Of a DNA stretch of 64,000 bases, positions 33,726-45,169 are shown piece after piece. The stretch comes from Capsicum annuum (lineage: Eukaryota > Streptophyta > Magnoliopsida > Solanales > Solanaceae): assembly GCF_002878395.1 (NCBI RefSeq), contig NC_061121.1:13496091-13560090 (forward strand). The letters run 5' to 3'. The notes under the pieces are model-generated. The model was not told the origin of the DNA and searched no databases. It was given only the letters and a program-made list of their open reading frames with translations. The translations under genes were made by a program, and so were the position numbers. The number at the start of each line of letters is the position of its first letter. Within the stretch, counting starts at the first letter, position 1.

Positions 33726-35038
33726 CTTAGAAAGTCCAGCAAATCAGTTTGACAAAGGAATTCAGAAATGAAAGCAGTAACAACAATGACATAATGTGAC
33801 AGGAAGAGTAGTACACAAAATACAGAAGAAAGAACAGTTACGACAATGAAATGATGTGATAACTAAAGAACTGTGGCTATGCATGACTTTTGCCGGATTT
33901 CAATGTCATAAGGCATATCAATAGTTTTCTATGCTAAATAGAAAGAAAGTCAAACTTGACTAAATTCTAGACATAAGGAAGCGTGGCGTAAAATCTGACC
34001 TGAATATTCTGGCCTTTTAGGAAATTTTCAAGCTCTAGCAGTTCGGACAAAACTAATTTTGAAAGAGAACTTAATTCCATCTAGAGGAAATTCTCATTCG
34101 TTCAGTATCAGACTGTCCATACCAGTAATGTTTATCTTAATAAGTTGAACTTCATAAAATCAAAATTAAAAGAAAGAACCCAGAAGTGCTCGATTTTGAT
34201 CTATGGTTTCACATTTCGTTTACATGAAAATGTGCATTCATTTTACACTTGTGATGTCTTCTTATTGTGGAATTGGAGTTGGATCAAAAGCTCACTAAAT
34301 GCTTGAATAATTTATACTAAGTGCAAATTATAACCTCCTATTTGGGTATCCTCTATCTCTTCCTCTTTTTCTGAGTATTTAATTAAGATCTTTTTTATTG
34401 TTGGAGTTGAGTTTCCATGCAACTTTGATCTGATTTTGCATGAAGGGGACTTGCATTTCGGACTGCATTTCATATTATGCTGGTAATACACATTCTTATT
34501 CTGTAAGTGGGATTTGGACAGGAACATGCATAAATTTTTGGATCAAAAAAAGCTTGTACGAAGTTTAACCTGTTAGTGCAAGTCAAATTTCGTCTTTAGA
34601 TACCCTCACATTCTTATTCTGGAAATTCTTATGAGGAATGGACCAATGGCCACCTGTTTTGTCTCATTTCCTAGTAGACGTTTGGGGAGTGTGATTCATG
34701 ATCAATGACTTCATAAATTTTCTTCTGAGGCTTTTATGTACTTATGCTGTTTGGTTCAAGATGAAGATATTTCTAAAAATTACGTTTAGTTATTTTATTT
34801 TTTGATAAGTTACATCTATTTGATTATAAGGTTACACAATATATTTTGCAGGAGCAGTAAAATATGAAAAATAAAAAGGTTATAAGAACCGTAGCAAGAA
34901 GAGCTACTACTGTTGCTTACACGAACACTTGGCTAAAAGCAACAATGCTGCAGTTGGAGTAAGAGTACTCGTGGTTTTGACCAATGCTGAAATCTTTGTT
35001 TCTGAGATTTGTTCCTAACTCACAGAAAGTGAAAGCAA

Positions 35039-38000
35039 ATGGCAGAAGAGTATGGTCCATCTATTTTTACAGATTTTCCGGAATCTACATCATCTAGGCT
35101 TAATACTGATGTACAGGCAAATAACAACTTTCATGGGTCTGCTGGACCTGGTATTAAGAGGAGAGGCCAAGGTCACGGGAGTCGCTCTTGGATAAAGATT
35201 GATGAGCATGGGAATTCAAAGGTCTTGGAATTGGATAAGGCTACCGTTATGAGACATTGTGCTTTGCCAGCGAGGGATCTCCGTCTTTTGGATCCTAAGT
35301 TTATCTATCCTTCCACAATATTAGGGCGAGAGCAAGCTATTGTGGTAAACCTTGAACAGATCAGATGTGTCATCACAGCTGATGAGGTTATACTGATGAA
35401 TTCTTTGGATGCTTGTGTACTGCAATACGAGTCTGAATTGTGTAAACGCCTTCATACAAATAAAGATCAGCCGGGTAAATCCATTGCTATTTATCTTTCT
35501 GCACCAAATCTTGGTTTTTCCCCAAAGCAATGAAAAGCAGTGAATGCTTATGTCTGTCGAAGAGCTGAAAGTCAGTGGATGCTCCTATTCTGTGCAACCT
35601 AGCTTATTTCTAGGTTGCCTCCTTTTGTCTCTACATAGCTTTAAATAATCTTAAATTGTCTTGCACCTATGGATCATAATTTTGACAAAAACAAACTATT
35701 CAGCTCCTCTATACCAGTTTAACTAATTGTGGCTTTTTAGGTTCATTAAACCAAGTGCGAACGAGAAATAACCATTAATATATTGAAAGTAAAACTTAAA
35801 AGTGTCAGATACTATATGACAGCTTGTGACATTCTATGTGGGGAGCAAAACTCCATGTTGTTGGTTTTTCTTTTTAATATTTATATCTGGTATTTTATCA
35901 ATGATTAGCAATATGGTTGTTATAACACACATAGAGAGAGATCGAGAAGTCCTGGAAATAGTTCTTGGTTCCGTTGTTGCATAGCATGTAATCCGTTTGT
36001 GAGTCTGCATAAGAAGAATTATTAAAGTAAAAAGTGGAAAACTTTGGACTGCATAAGAAGAATTATTAAAGTAAAAAGTGGAAAACTTTGGATGATGCTA
36101 TAAGTTGGACATATTAATTCTAACATCGAATTAGGAAATATAAAGACGTCAATTGAAAGGCATCAATTATAATCCTTCTTAAACCCCCAAGGTTGTTATA
36201 CCAATTATGTTATCCAGCTGCTTTTCTCTATGTAGCATGCGCTTATTAGAGCTTCTGCCAATTGCTACTTTTGACCAAATTATTGAAGAAAGAAATATAA
36301 AAATTAGCCTCAGAATGTTTTTTGTTCCACCTTGTCTGAGCTTTGTAATGATAGCCTGTCTTACATCTTTGACTTTAATTTAATCAAACTTCTGGACTTA
36401 GTATCTGTAGTTCTTTATGTATCAATAAAAGAAGTATCTATAGCTATTAGAAACAATGGATGATATCCCTCTATTACAAATGAATGATACTTAAGCATGT
36501 TCAGCAACTGATGGTGGTTTTGTTGTTTGAAGTATGCATGTAATTACAGTGGTTATTCTGAAAATGTTATCTCTCCTTTGCATTTGTTTAGCTTGATGTC
36601 ATGTCTTTTGATACAACAGCAAGTACACCATCCCAAACTTGTTGGTGTGCGTTCGATGAATCATCTATATCCATTCCCCTCCATTCGAACCTATTTTATT
36701 CCAGTCTGATGTTTCTTTTGATATATGGTATTTCTCTAAAGAAGATATTTCATTTTTTTCACGACGAGTGGTGTTTTAATCCAGATGGTCTTCCTTTCGA
36801 GTTCAGAGCCCTTGAGCTTGCTTTGGAGCTGACTTGTCTGTCTCTAGACTCTCAGGTATGCAGCAGACTCATTTGGTGCCTGATTGATAATTTTTTTCCT
36901 GTAATAGACTAGAATATTTTCTGTCAATTGCAGGCATAATATATTAGCATCAGTATATGTGCCATTTGTTGCATAATGTGATAAGCATCATCAAGAACTT
37001 CAGAAAGGAGCTTAATTGCAGCTTGATACATTTCTAAGTTTAGCTTTCATGGTTCTATGTTGGTTAACTAAAAATGGACTCAATGTGCTTTGCATCAATT
37101 GCTTTTGGATGTTAGTAAATCATCATGATGTGAGGTGCTGGCCGAAATATAAATGCAGACATGGTTTTTCTCTGTGTATCCAGTACCTTAAACAAATTGC
37201 AGTAATTTCTCAGGACTAAATGTATATCTTCTCAATCAAAACGTATTTTTCATGTCTTTCTAAATTAAACAGGTGAAAGAATTAGAACTGGAAGTATACC
37301 CCGTGCTTGATGAACTAGCGTCATCTATTAACACTCTAAATCTGGAACGAGTTCGTAGATTGAAAGGTCAGCTGCTTGCCTTGACTCAGCGAGTCCAAAA
37401 GGTATGATTGTATTAGGCTGATACTGCTCATCTCTCGGACCACTTGAGCTTTTAAACAAATGTTCAGGCATACAGATGTCTCCAATACCTGTATTAGTGC
37501 ACTAGGAATCACATTTTGTTTCTCTTGTACATATTCCATATCTCGATAAAAGTACTTATCAAAAAAATGTTACAGGTATGTGATGAAATAGAACATCTAA
37601 TGGATGATGACGGTGACATGGCTGAGATGTACTTAACAGAGAAGAAACTGAGGAAGGAGGAGTATCTTAATAATGATTCATACGATCAAGCAGATATGTT
37701 TGGAAAAATTAGAGGAGCAGCAAGATCTGCTCCAGTCTCACCTGTATCATCAACTACCGGGGTGCAGAAGTTGCAACGGGCACTCAGTAATTTGAGCTCA
37801 AGCAAACATGGAAGTGTTTCAGCTTCATCTAATGGTCAAGAAAATATTGATCAGCTTGAAATGTTGCTTGAAGCATATTTTGTGGTCATTGACAGTGCTC
37901 TGAACAAGTTGTCATCAGTAAGAGATTCTTATGTTACTAGCTTTTTATCTTGAACGTTATCAGAAAACCTTATATTTTTTTTGATAACCGTGGTGTCCGG

Positions 38001-39116
38001 GCCAGCTTGCGCACACCTCGATTAATTCCATGGGATATTTGCTACCGCCCACCAGCAACAAGTACCAGATAACAGATAACTCTGGCCGCCACTAGAATAG
38101 ATGGGAAGAAACCACCTAGTGTATGTCTCCGTTGGGAATTGAACCTGAGACCTCATGGTGCTCAACCCACTTCATTGAACCACTAGGCCACACCCTTGGG
38201 TGCAGAAAATCTTATATTTATACTGCAACACTAGTTAAATTAGAATGAACTAAACAAGTCCTTCCGTGATAGATTCAAGAAATGCAATTAGAGTTGGATT
38301 ACCATTCTTACCAAACAAATCTCAATAATCTTAAGATTTATTTGCCAAGATATAGTCTCGGGCTCTGGTTTATGGATAATGGGAGAATTATGGGAGTAAT
38401 CTAGCGTTAAGGGGGTACACTAAGTAGACCTTATATTACTGTTTGATCCCAGCATTTCTTTACAACCTTGGGCGCGTAATTCACTTTCTTTCCTTTTTTA
38501 TTTAGATTGTATGTTGTTTAGTTGCTTAATCTACCCCTAGTTATTGGTTTTCTATGTGAAATATTCTCGGAGAAACTATTCTAGACCACCCGGAGTTCAG
38601 TTGGCCATTTTTGTTGTATCATAAGACGAACAGTGGACTTGAGAGTCATGATACTGCATTCAAGTTCCCTAACTAATAGTTGGCGTTGTATAATATTGTA
38701 TTTCTCACGTCCATTTTCTTTGTTGTTGCAGCTTAAAGAATATATTGATGATACAGAGGATCTGATCAATATAAAACTTGTAAGACTTGCAAGCGGACAC
38801 TATCTTTTGTGTTCTCTTATTTCTTGATATCTTTTGATTCAGCGAGTTCATGAATCTCACACGAGTTTTTGTTATTATGTCACAGGGCAATGTCCAGAAT
38901 CAGCTAATACAATTTGAGTTGCTTCTGACAGCGGCTACTTTTGTTGCAACAATATTTGCTATGGTGACTGCAGTATTTGGAATGAACTTGAAAACCACAG
39001 TTTTTAACGATCCGGATGGGTTTAACTGGACACTTATCATCACTGGGAGCTTTTGTTTGGTCTTATACATTGCTTTCATGATTTACTTTAAGCATAAGAA
39101 ACTTTTTCCACTGTAA
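35039..39116 (+). CDS. MRS2-5: MRS2/CorA-type magnesium transporter
   Basis: Six coding exons: 35039-35474, 36785-36855, 37273-37401, 37576-37917, 38732-38779 and 38886-39116. All have GT/AG sites and join in phase to 418 residues, about the length of Arabidopsis MRS2-5. The family forms Mg2+ channels in cell, vacuolar or organelle membranes. Visible signs are SRSWIKID and LPARDLRLLDP in the N domain; the LMDDDGDMAEMYLTEKK helix; SAPVSPVSST; ENIDQLEMLLEAYF; and LKEYIDDTEDLINIKLGNVQ. The first membrane helix (about 353-373) ends in the signature GMN (374-376). The acidic loop FNDPDGFN leads to a second helix (about 390-411) and the basic tail FKHKKLFPL. Overall it reads closest to MRS2-5, with MRS2-1 as the alternative. 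No reading-frame defect. It is convergent with the POLAR-like gene 595 bp downstream. Confidence 0.93.
36005..36092 (+). repeat. Perfect 44-bp tandem duplication in MRS2 coding intron 1
   Basis: The unit beginning CTGCATAAGAAGAATTATTA and ending GAAAACTTTGGA occurs twice without a mismatch (36005-36048, 36049-36092), implying a recent duplication. Confidence 0.9.
37978..38202 (-). mobile_element. TS-type SINE in MRS2 coding intron 4
   Basis: Read on the minus strand it carries TGTGGCCTAGTGGTTCAATG (box A), CTCAGGTTCAATTCCC (box B), the body GAAGAAACCACC-complement and a 3' part CGAGGTGTGCGCAAGCTGGC ending at a GATAACC/T-run. The 17-bp TSDs cagaaaaccttatattt (37961-37977) and cagaaaatcttatattt (38203-38219) differ by one base. 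The SINE is nearly full length. Confidence 0.88.
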
Positions 39117-39633
39117 ACAAATCTTAGCATCTATGACGAAGATGGAATGGAAATCGCCACAATCATTTGATTCTTCATTACCTCATCTTGTTTTAGAGCC
39201 CCTTTATGCATTAACCTGACTGGACTGAATTTTTGTTTGCCTTTTATCTGAGCTACTATCCACCTTATCTACATTAGATTCGGAAAAGCAGATTAAGCAG
39301 AGATGAAGTTCTCTCCATATGTACACGCCTTTCTCATTGACTTTGTCATGACTTGGACCAGAGATCTGTGTTCTGTGTCGAAAATGATGTATCTAGTTGA
39401 AACTTGAACCCATGGCACAAAGGCAATATCATGTTAAGTAAAACAGAATGACCTCTCCTCAATGTCTATTGATCTATACAAAGTTCTTCGTCTTTACATG
39501 TACACTGCACATTTTGTCTCTATACCAAAAAAGAGTAGTAAGATGATACAGCTGTAACATATAATTGAAGACAACATAATATAGATGAGAACAGTTTCCC
39601 ATCATATTTGGTCTATCAATGAAATAAAACGTT

Positions 39634-39815
39634 GGAGCAGTGGAAATGTTGTTCCCATGTGACTTGTCGCTTACGGGTTTGAGCCATGGATTCTGTCTTT
39701 AATAATTGCATCAAGGTAGACTGTATAGCTTATGGGTTTGAGCCATGGATTCTGTCTTTAATAATTGCATCAAGGTAGGCTGCATACATTCGTGCACCAG
39801 GCTGCCCCTTTTTTC
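39634..39815 (+). mobile_element. Au-type SINE with an internal duplication
   Basis: It starts GGAGCAGTGGAAATGTTGTT, has a box B-like GGGTTTGAGCC and ends GTGCACCAGGCTGCCCCTTTTTT, the start and end hallmarks of the Au SINE of Solanaceae. A 59-bp segment (39670-39728) is repeated at 39729-39787. It lies antisense within the last exon of the POLAR-like gene and supplies that protein's C-terminus and stop codon. Confidence 0.85.
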
Positions 39816-41858
39816 ATTTGAGCTATCAATCAACCCTCTATCATAAGGAGGAACGCTTGTATCAATGTCGATAGCATTTTCACTTCCATGCATGGTCCTC
39901 ATGGTCTCTTCATTAGCCTCATGATACCAATATGGACTTTGTAAATATGCAGAGGACTCTATTTCGCTCGACGCAAAGTTCTTTTGAGAGAGTTTATGTT
40001 GTGTTTCCAGTGAACAAGCTCTATTTTGGCTATGAAGAAGGGCTGTTTCGAGCTCCTTAATTCGCGCTTCTAGCCTGGATTCTATTAACTCGTGCAGGCG
40101 CGAACTTAGCTCCCTGGGGGAAACAGGATACTTGTCAAGTTCAGAATGAACACCCCTAGTTCCACTAGTATCCGTATCTGATTCTGATGAACCCAGGCAC
40201 TGCACATTGAAGCAATCTAGTTTTAAGTCTCCTTGAGCCACATCTACTTCATCTTCTGGATCTAGCTACACAATTGAAACTCATGAATCAGAGATCTACC
40301 TAGCTATTTCACAGAAGTAAACTAAAGAGATTTTAAGTGTTGGTAACAAGTGAACAGCAGAAGTCTCCAAATTTCGTTAACATGGACACCACATAAAGTA
40401 TAAAGTCTATCTGACTTTGGTCACAGGTTTGAGCCCCGTGCCATGCGTGCAGATGCAAGGGTCCATTATCCACGAGTTTCGAAGGCTGCATTTGGTTCTA
40501 AGAGCTTGCGCTAGATGAATTTTTCAGTCATACAAAAAGAGTTATGACGACAAACTATATGAATCTACAAGTTTGAATAGGATTCAACCAACCAGTCAAC
40601 TACGCTTTAATAGATGAACTATATGAATCCTTTATATATTTGTCACGCTTGAAGGATCACAGACTAGGACCTACTATGCACAAAGGTGGAGCACATTTAG
40701 CAGCTAAGTGCACGGATTACAATAATGACAATTGACAGTTACGCCTCAATCTCAAGCAAGTTGGATTTGGAATCGGCTATATAAATTCTTACTGTTCATG
40801 TCGAGTTTCATTTGAGCTCGTCTCAGTCAAAGTCTAATAAAATGATATTTTCCAAAAATAGGAATAAGTAGAAGTGCAGCTAAATGCAAGCTTACCTCAA
40901 CAAAATCAGATATTCTTTCAAAAGTTGAAACCTTCATGTTCATTTCCAACCTTTCCAATTCAGCTTCAAGTTCAGCCTCAATTTCGCTCATCGACTCGTG
41001 ATTCTCTGCTGCCATATGATTTGTGCTCTCACTGGTTTGTCTTGTTGGCTCATCAACAGATAACATAGAAGGGCTACATAGATTTGGATTTTCATAATCA
41101 TCATTAGCAATCTCTCTCACATTGAGCTCCTCTTCTAACTCTTGTACTAAATTCTTGGTCCATTTTAACTTCTCATTCACCTTTTCTATCTCTCTTCTGT
41201 TTGCAATAACAGCAGACATCATGCCACTAACAATCCCTATGTATAATAGAGCCATTCCATTTTCTAGCCCTGCTTGCATCAAGCCAAAGTAGAAACAGAA
41301 GCAAAACATCAGTAAATCATAGTCAAAAATCTTGAAGGTAACTAAATTGCTTTATGTTTTGGCCTATGTTGCTCGAACTCTCCAAATGATAACTACAGGT
41401 AACCTATCCACCAAAAAACGCGGAAACAATAACCTAGATACGACAACATGACACAAACACAGATAATATAAAATTTTTCTACTCTGTCAGCAATCAGTAT
41501 ATATACGTTAAACCCATATAATGTAACCTGTTGAACTGAATGGTACACCAGAATCTTTGTTCTTGGTACTTGTATGAATATCTTTTTCATCGCTAGAGCA
41601 ATCTGACGAATCAAGATTAAGCTGTCTGAATCTGAAAACCCCTTCATCGGAAACATCTTTTTTAGCTCTTCTTCGAGCTAACATATGAAATGGACAAAAT
41701 TTTTCGCGTAGTTGGTGCAACAAATTCTTGTTATGATCTGAATATTGTTCATCTGTTGAAATTTTAGAAAATTGATTTTCCTTTTCCTCTGATGAACTTT
41801 GCAAATATTGTGCTACATAACCTGCACCTGCAGCTGCTACAACAACCCAAAACTCCAT
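39711..41858 (-). CDS. POLAR-like coiled-coil protein, C-terminus derived from a SINE
   Basis: Three exons on the minus strand (41858-41528, 41269-40896, 40265-39711) join in phase to 419 residues. The N-terminus MEFWVVVAAAGAGYVAQYL is a hydrophobic anchor. FCPFHMLARRRAKKDVSDEG follows at about 54-73. A second hydrophobic segment (about 115-132, MALLYIGIVSGMMSAVIA) leads into a Glu/Lys coiled coil with TKNLVQELEEELNVREI, then MSEIEAELEAELERLEMNM and SPRELSSRLHELIESRLEAR. This order is that of the plant family that includes POLAR, a polarity scaffold of stomatal-lineage divisions. Residues from about 386 to the end lie in an antisense Au SINE, so the usual acidic tail is replaced. The acceptor of exon 2 is a NAGNAG (AAGCAG) and could give two isoforms differing by one Ala. 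Family naming is from memory. Confidence 0.7.
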
Positions 41859-43803
41859 ATTCTATATGAGTTCGGCCGAACCAGTAACTTTAGTTCAAGA
41901 CCTGTATTTGTGTTGACTAAAACTATAAAATATAGGTATGAAAATTACACTAAGAACTCGGTTAATAACAGCTAATATCGCTATCCTGGCACGCAAAAAC
42001 TCATACACAAATATGACAAATTCCAAATAATGCTATTCATGGAATACTAGCTATAAACTCTTAACACCAAAAACAAAAAACCTTCTCGAGATTTCTTTCC
42101 ATCAGCCTAAGCCTCGGTAGATAGATTTAGCCGATACACGTACGAGGTAGCAAGGTACACCTTAAAATAGTTGAAGAGTGTACAAGCTGATCCGATCATC
42201 ACCATTATGTTCAACATTGGATTGTGGATGATCTTAAAACAAATTGGAAGAGGAAAAAAAGTATTAATAATTAAGTAGTTCTTTAATGATAAGGAACAGG
42301 TGGAAACTATGATGGTAACATTGTCCCTTGTGAAAATCCACAAAGACTATTAGGATAATGTCATAGAGTTAGATATACTAGATTAATAAACTTTATGACT
42401 TGTAAAAGATTTTTTTTTTTTTTTTTCACAAATGTGATCCTTCTATCGATCTTTGCAAGCAAATAACAATTACTAGGATATACATCGATAATATATAAAT
42501 ATTTTTCACACAATTATTATATTTTAATTACATGTAATACAAATTAGTTATTATTTTTATCAGATTACAAGTTTAATGTTTATAGTAGATGCTTACTTAC
42601 AATTGTCTTATAACTATTTTATAAATATCCATTGCTTAAAAAAAAAAAATTGATTTAAGGGGTGTAATGTAGACAGTCTAACCTGATTTAGTATTAATGA
42701 CCGATTCCACAATTCGAATTTATAACTTATAGATCACACAGAGACAACTTTATCATGGCTACAAGCCTCCCCTACTTCAAACAGAACTATGTATTCTTAT
42801 AAATTATATATATTATTAGCTATATTTCTTAATATTAGAGAGAGAAAAATATAGGTGGAATAATGTATGGTCATCACAGATATAGTCATCATGACCACGT
42901 ATATAATTTGTTTTCGAAAGTGAAAGCTGGACCAGAAGAAATAAATAGAATAGCCACTATTAGGAAATGTCGTTGTTATGTGATCAAAAAGTCACAAATT
43001 TTAGTCGTGAAAATAACAATTTGCGAAAATATAAGGTTAGACTACAAACAATAAATCCTTTGAGGTTTGATTCATTTCTGAATTTCATAAATAAAAGAAA
43101 CTTTAGTGCATCAAATTAATTTTTTTATTTGTACGTAACAAAGAGTAAATTAAGTGGACTTTAATTTTCCAACCCAATGGCTACTATAATGAAGTCCAAA
43201 TATTTTTATAACCCAAAAATATAAAAAAGTGAGGCCATAAATGAATTACGTGCTATTTGAAAAATAAGACCACAATAATATATAGTGCATGTTAACAAAC
43301 CCCATGGCCCATCAAATGTGGGATGACTCTATTTAATTCTTGCGATAGCTGAAGAAACATCTATAAATAAAATATCGTATTTATATAATTGCTAACCACT
43401 TAAATTTTACGATCCATTTTAAATTTAAAAAGCTAGATAATAATATCTCGATTTCAAACCTGTTTAACCAAAGGCCACAAGAATATAAGATCACAATGAT
43501 AGTGGACCTTAACTCCATGGCCCTATCAAATATGTAAAAAATTGAAACTATAAAATCACATCCAATAAACCATTGGAGGAACTTTAAAATGAGTTTGAAC
43601 TAAAGTCTTTCTATATTAGTAAAATCCACCTTGATAGATATAAATATCAATAAAATTGGAATATTAGTTTTTAAAACCATCCAAAAATCAAATATTGTAT
43701 CTTCAACACGAAGATATACAACCACAACAAAATTATATAATTTAAGCCTACAACAACACTAACTTTAGTTGCCACCACATCTTTTATCCCTCCTCATGTA
43801 GTT
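41859..43803. other. Intergenic DNA between two minus-strand genes
   Basis: AT-rich with homopolymer runs (42412-42426, 42639-42648). The ORFs at 42107-42343 (-) and 42863-43054 (+) show no motif or coding texture. The part just above 41859 should hold the POLAR-like promoter, and the part just below 43804 the 3' UTR of the NTF2-RRM gene. Nothing else seen. Confidence 0.4.
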
Positions 43804-43871
43804 CTACTGCTGAATAACCTTCTCCTCGGTGTCCAATGAAAAGTTTGCTCTCTTGCTGCGACCTGAAAATC

Positions 43872-44017
43872 AAATACAATGCGATCATGATATATAGGTC
43901 ATAGGTTCGAATTGTGGAATCATCAATTGATACTTGTGTCACACCCCATTGAGGTGTGGCCCTTTCTGGAACAGTGCGTGAATGTAAAAAGTTTAGTGCA
44001 CCAAGCTATACTTTTAT
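43872..44017 (+). mobile_element. Au-type SINE, diverged, in the last intron of the NTF2-RRM gene
   Basis: It contains AGGTCATAGGTTCGAATTGT (box B), CACACCCCATTGAGGTGTGG, CCCTTTCTGGAACAGTGCGT and TAGTGCACCAAGCTATACTT, in the Au SINE order, ending in TTTTATT. It is antisense to the gene. Confidence 0.75.
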
Positions 44018-44847
44018 TAAGACAGAATAAAATGACAAGCATATACATATATATAGTGTACCTTTGTTAGGTCTCTTGAATCTTATGTAAGACTCTTTCC
44101 CCTTCACAATAATGTGATGAACCTAGAATTAAACATTGAATAAAGAAGACAAACACTAAAAGATGATCAATGAACATTAAAACTAATAAATATTTTGAAC
44201 AAGAGGATGTGTAGATTAAAATTCATTACTTGGACAACATTTTGAGCAGAAATTGCATCTTGAAAATGTACAAAACCACAACAATATCCATCCTACATTC
44301 AAAAGAAATTAATTATTATAAGGTTTAAGCAAATGATAAACCAACAATAATAACCCAAAAAAAAAAACAATATGAAACATTTATACCTCATAAGTTTTAA
44401 GTTGAATGTCCTGAATCTGAACTGATCCAAACTCTTTGACAACATCATGGAGATCACTTCGTGTTGTGTTTAATGGAAATCCTCCAATAAATATCGATTT
44501 ATCTATAACATATATGTAAACGTATAATTCAACAATTCGCTTAAAATGCTAAAAGTTCCATCAATTATTTGATTAAAGCAATGTAAATTTACGTTGGACA
44601 TCATCATAATTGTCTTGTGCAACATAGGTTGGAGGAGCTGAAACTTTCTCCACACCACCTGAACTAGGCATCAGTGCCTGAACAAAGTTGTTGGCTTGAG
44701 TTCTTTTAGGTGTTGTTGGGAGACCAGAATTTGCAGCAACACTGACAATCTTGTGTGGTGCATTTGTTGGGGATGACGGCCTACCTTGCTTTATCTATGG
44801 AAAATATTTCGAATTAGGTAAAGCTTTAGATGTAAAACAATATGAAA

Positions 44848-45169
44848 AATATGACTAACGACTAGCATATGAACCGAACGACTCATAAAATTATGACTAA
44901 CGACTAGCATATGAACCAAACGACTCAGAACCAAACGACTCATAAAAGTATGACTAATTAGTGACTAGCATAAGAACCAAACAACTCATAAAAGTATGAC
45001 TAATGACTAGCATATGAACCACGACTCATAAAAGTATGACTAATGACTAGCATATGAACCAAACGACTCATAAAAGTATGACTAATGACTAGCACAAGAA
45101 CCAAACGACTTATAAAAGTATGACTATGACTAGCATATGAACCAAACGACTCATAAAAGTATGACTAAC
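44848..45169. repeat. About 42-bp minisatellite in an intron of the NTF2-RRM gene
   Basis: About eight imperfect copies of a unit built from TATGACTAATGACTAGCATA and TGAACCAAACGACTCATAAA run through nearly the whole intron between exons 3 and 4. The last copy runs to the exon 3 donor: on the minus strand the donor ATG|GTTAGTCATAC lies in repeat sequence. Several copies carry the same GTTAGT or ATTAGT word. Confidence 0.9.

Noticed and set aside
37336..37539. Minus-strand ORF inside the MRS2 gene
   Set aside because: Antisense of exon 3 and its flanking intron.
40391..40455. A further Au SINE copy in intron 2 of the POLAR-like gene
   Set aside because: Only a GGTCACAGGTTTGAGCC box B-like word is convincing; no head or tail could be matched.
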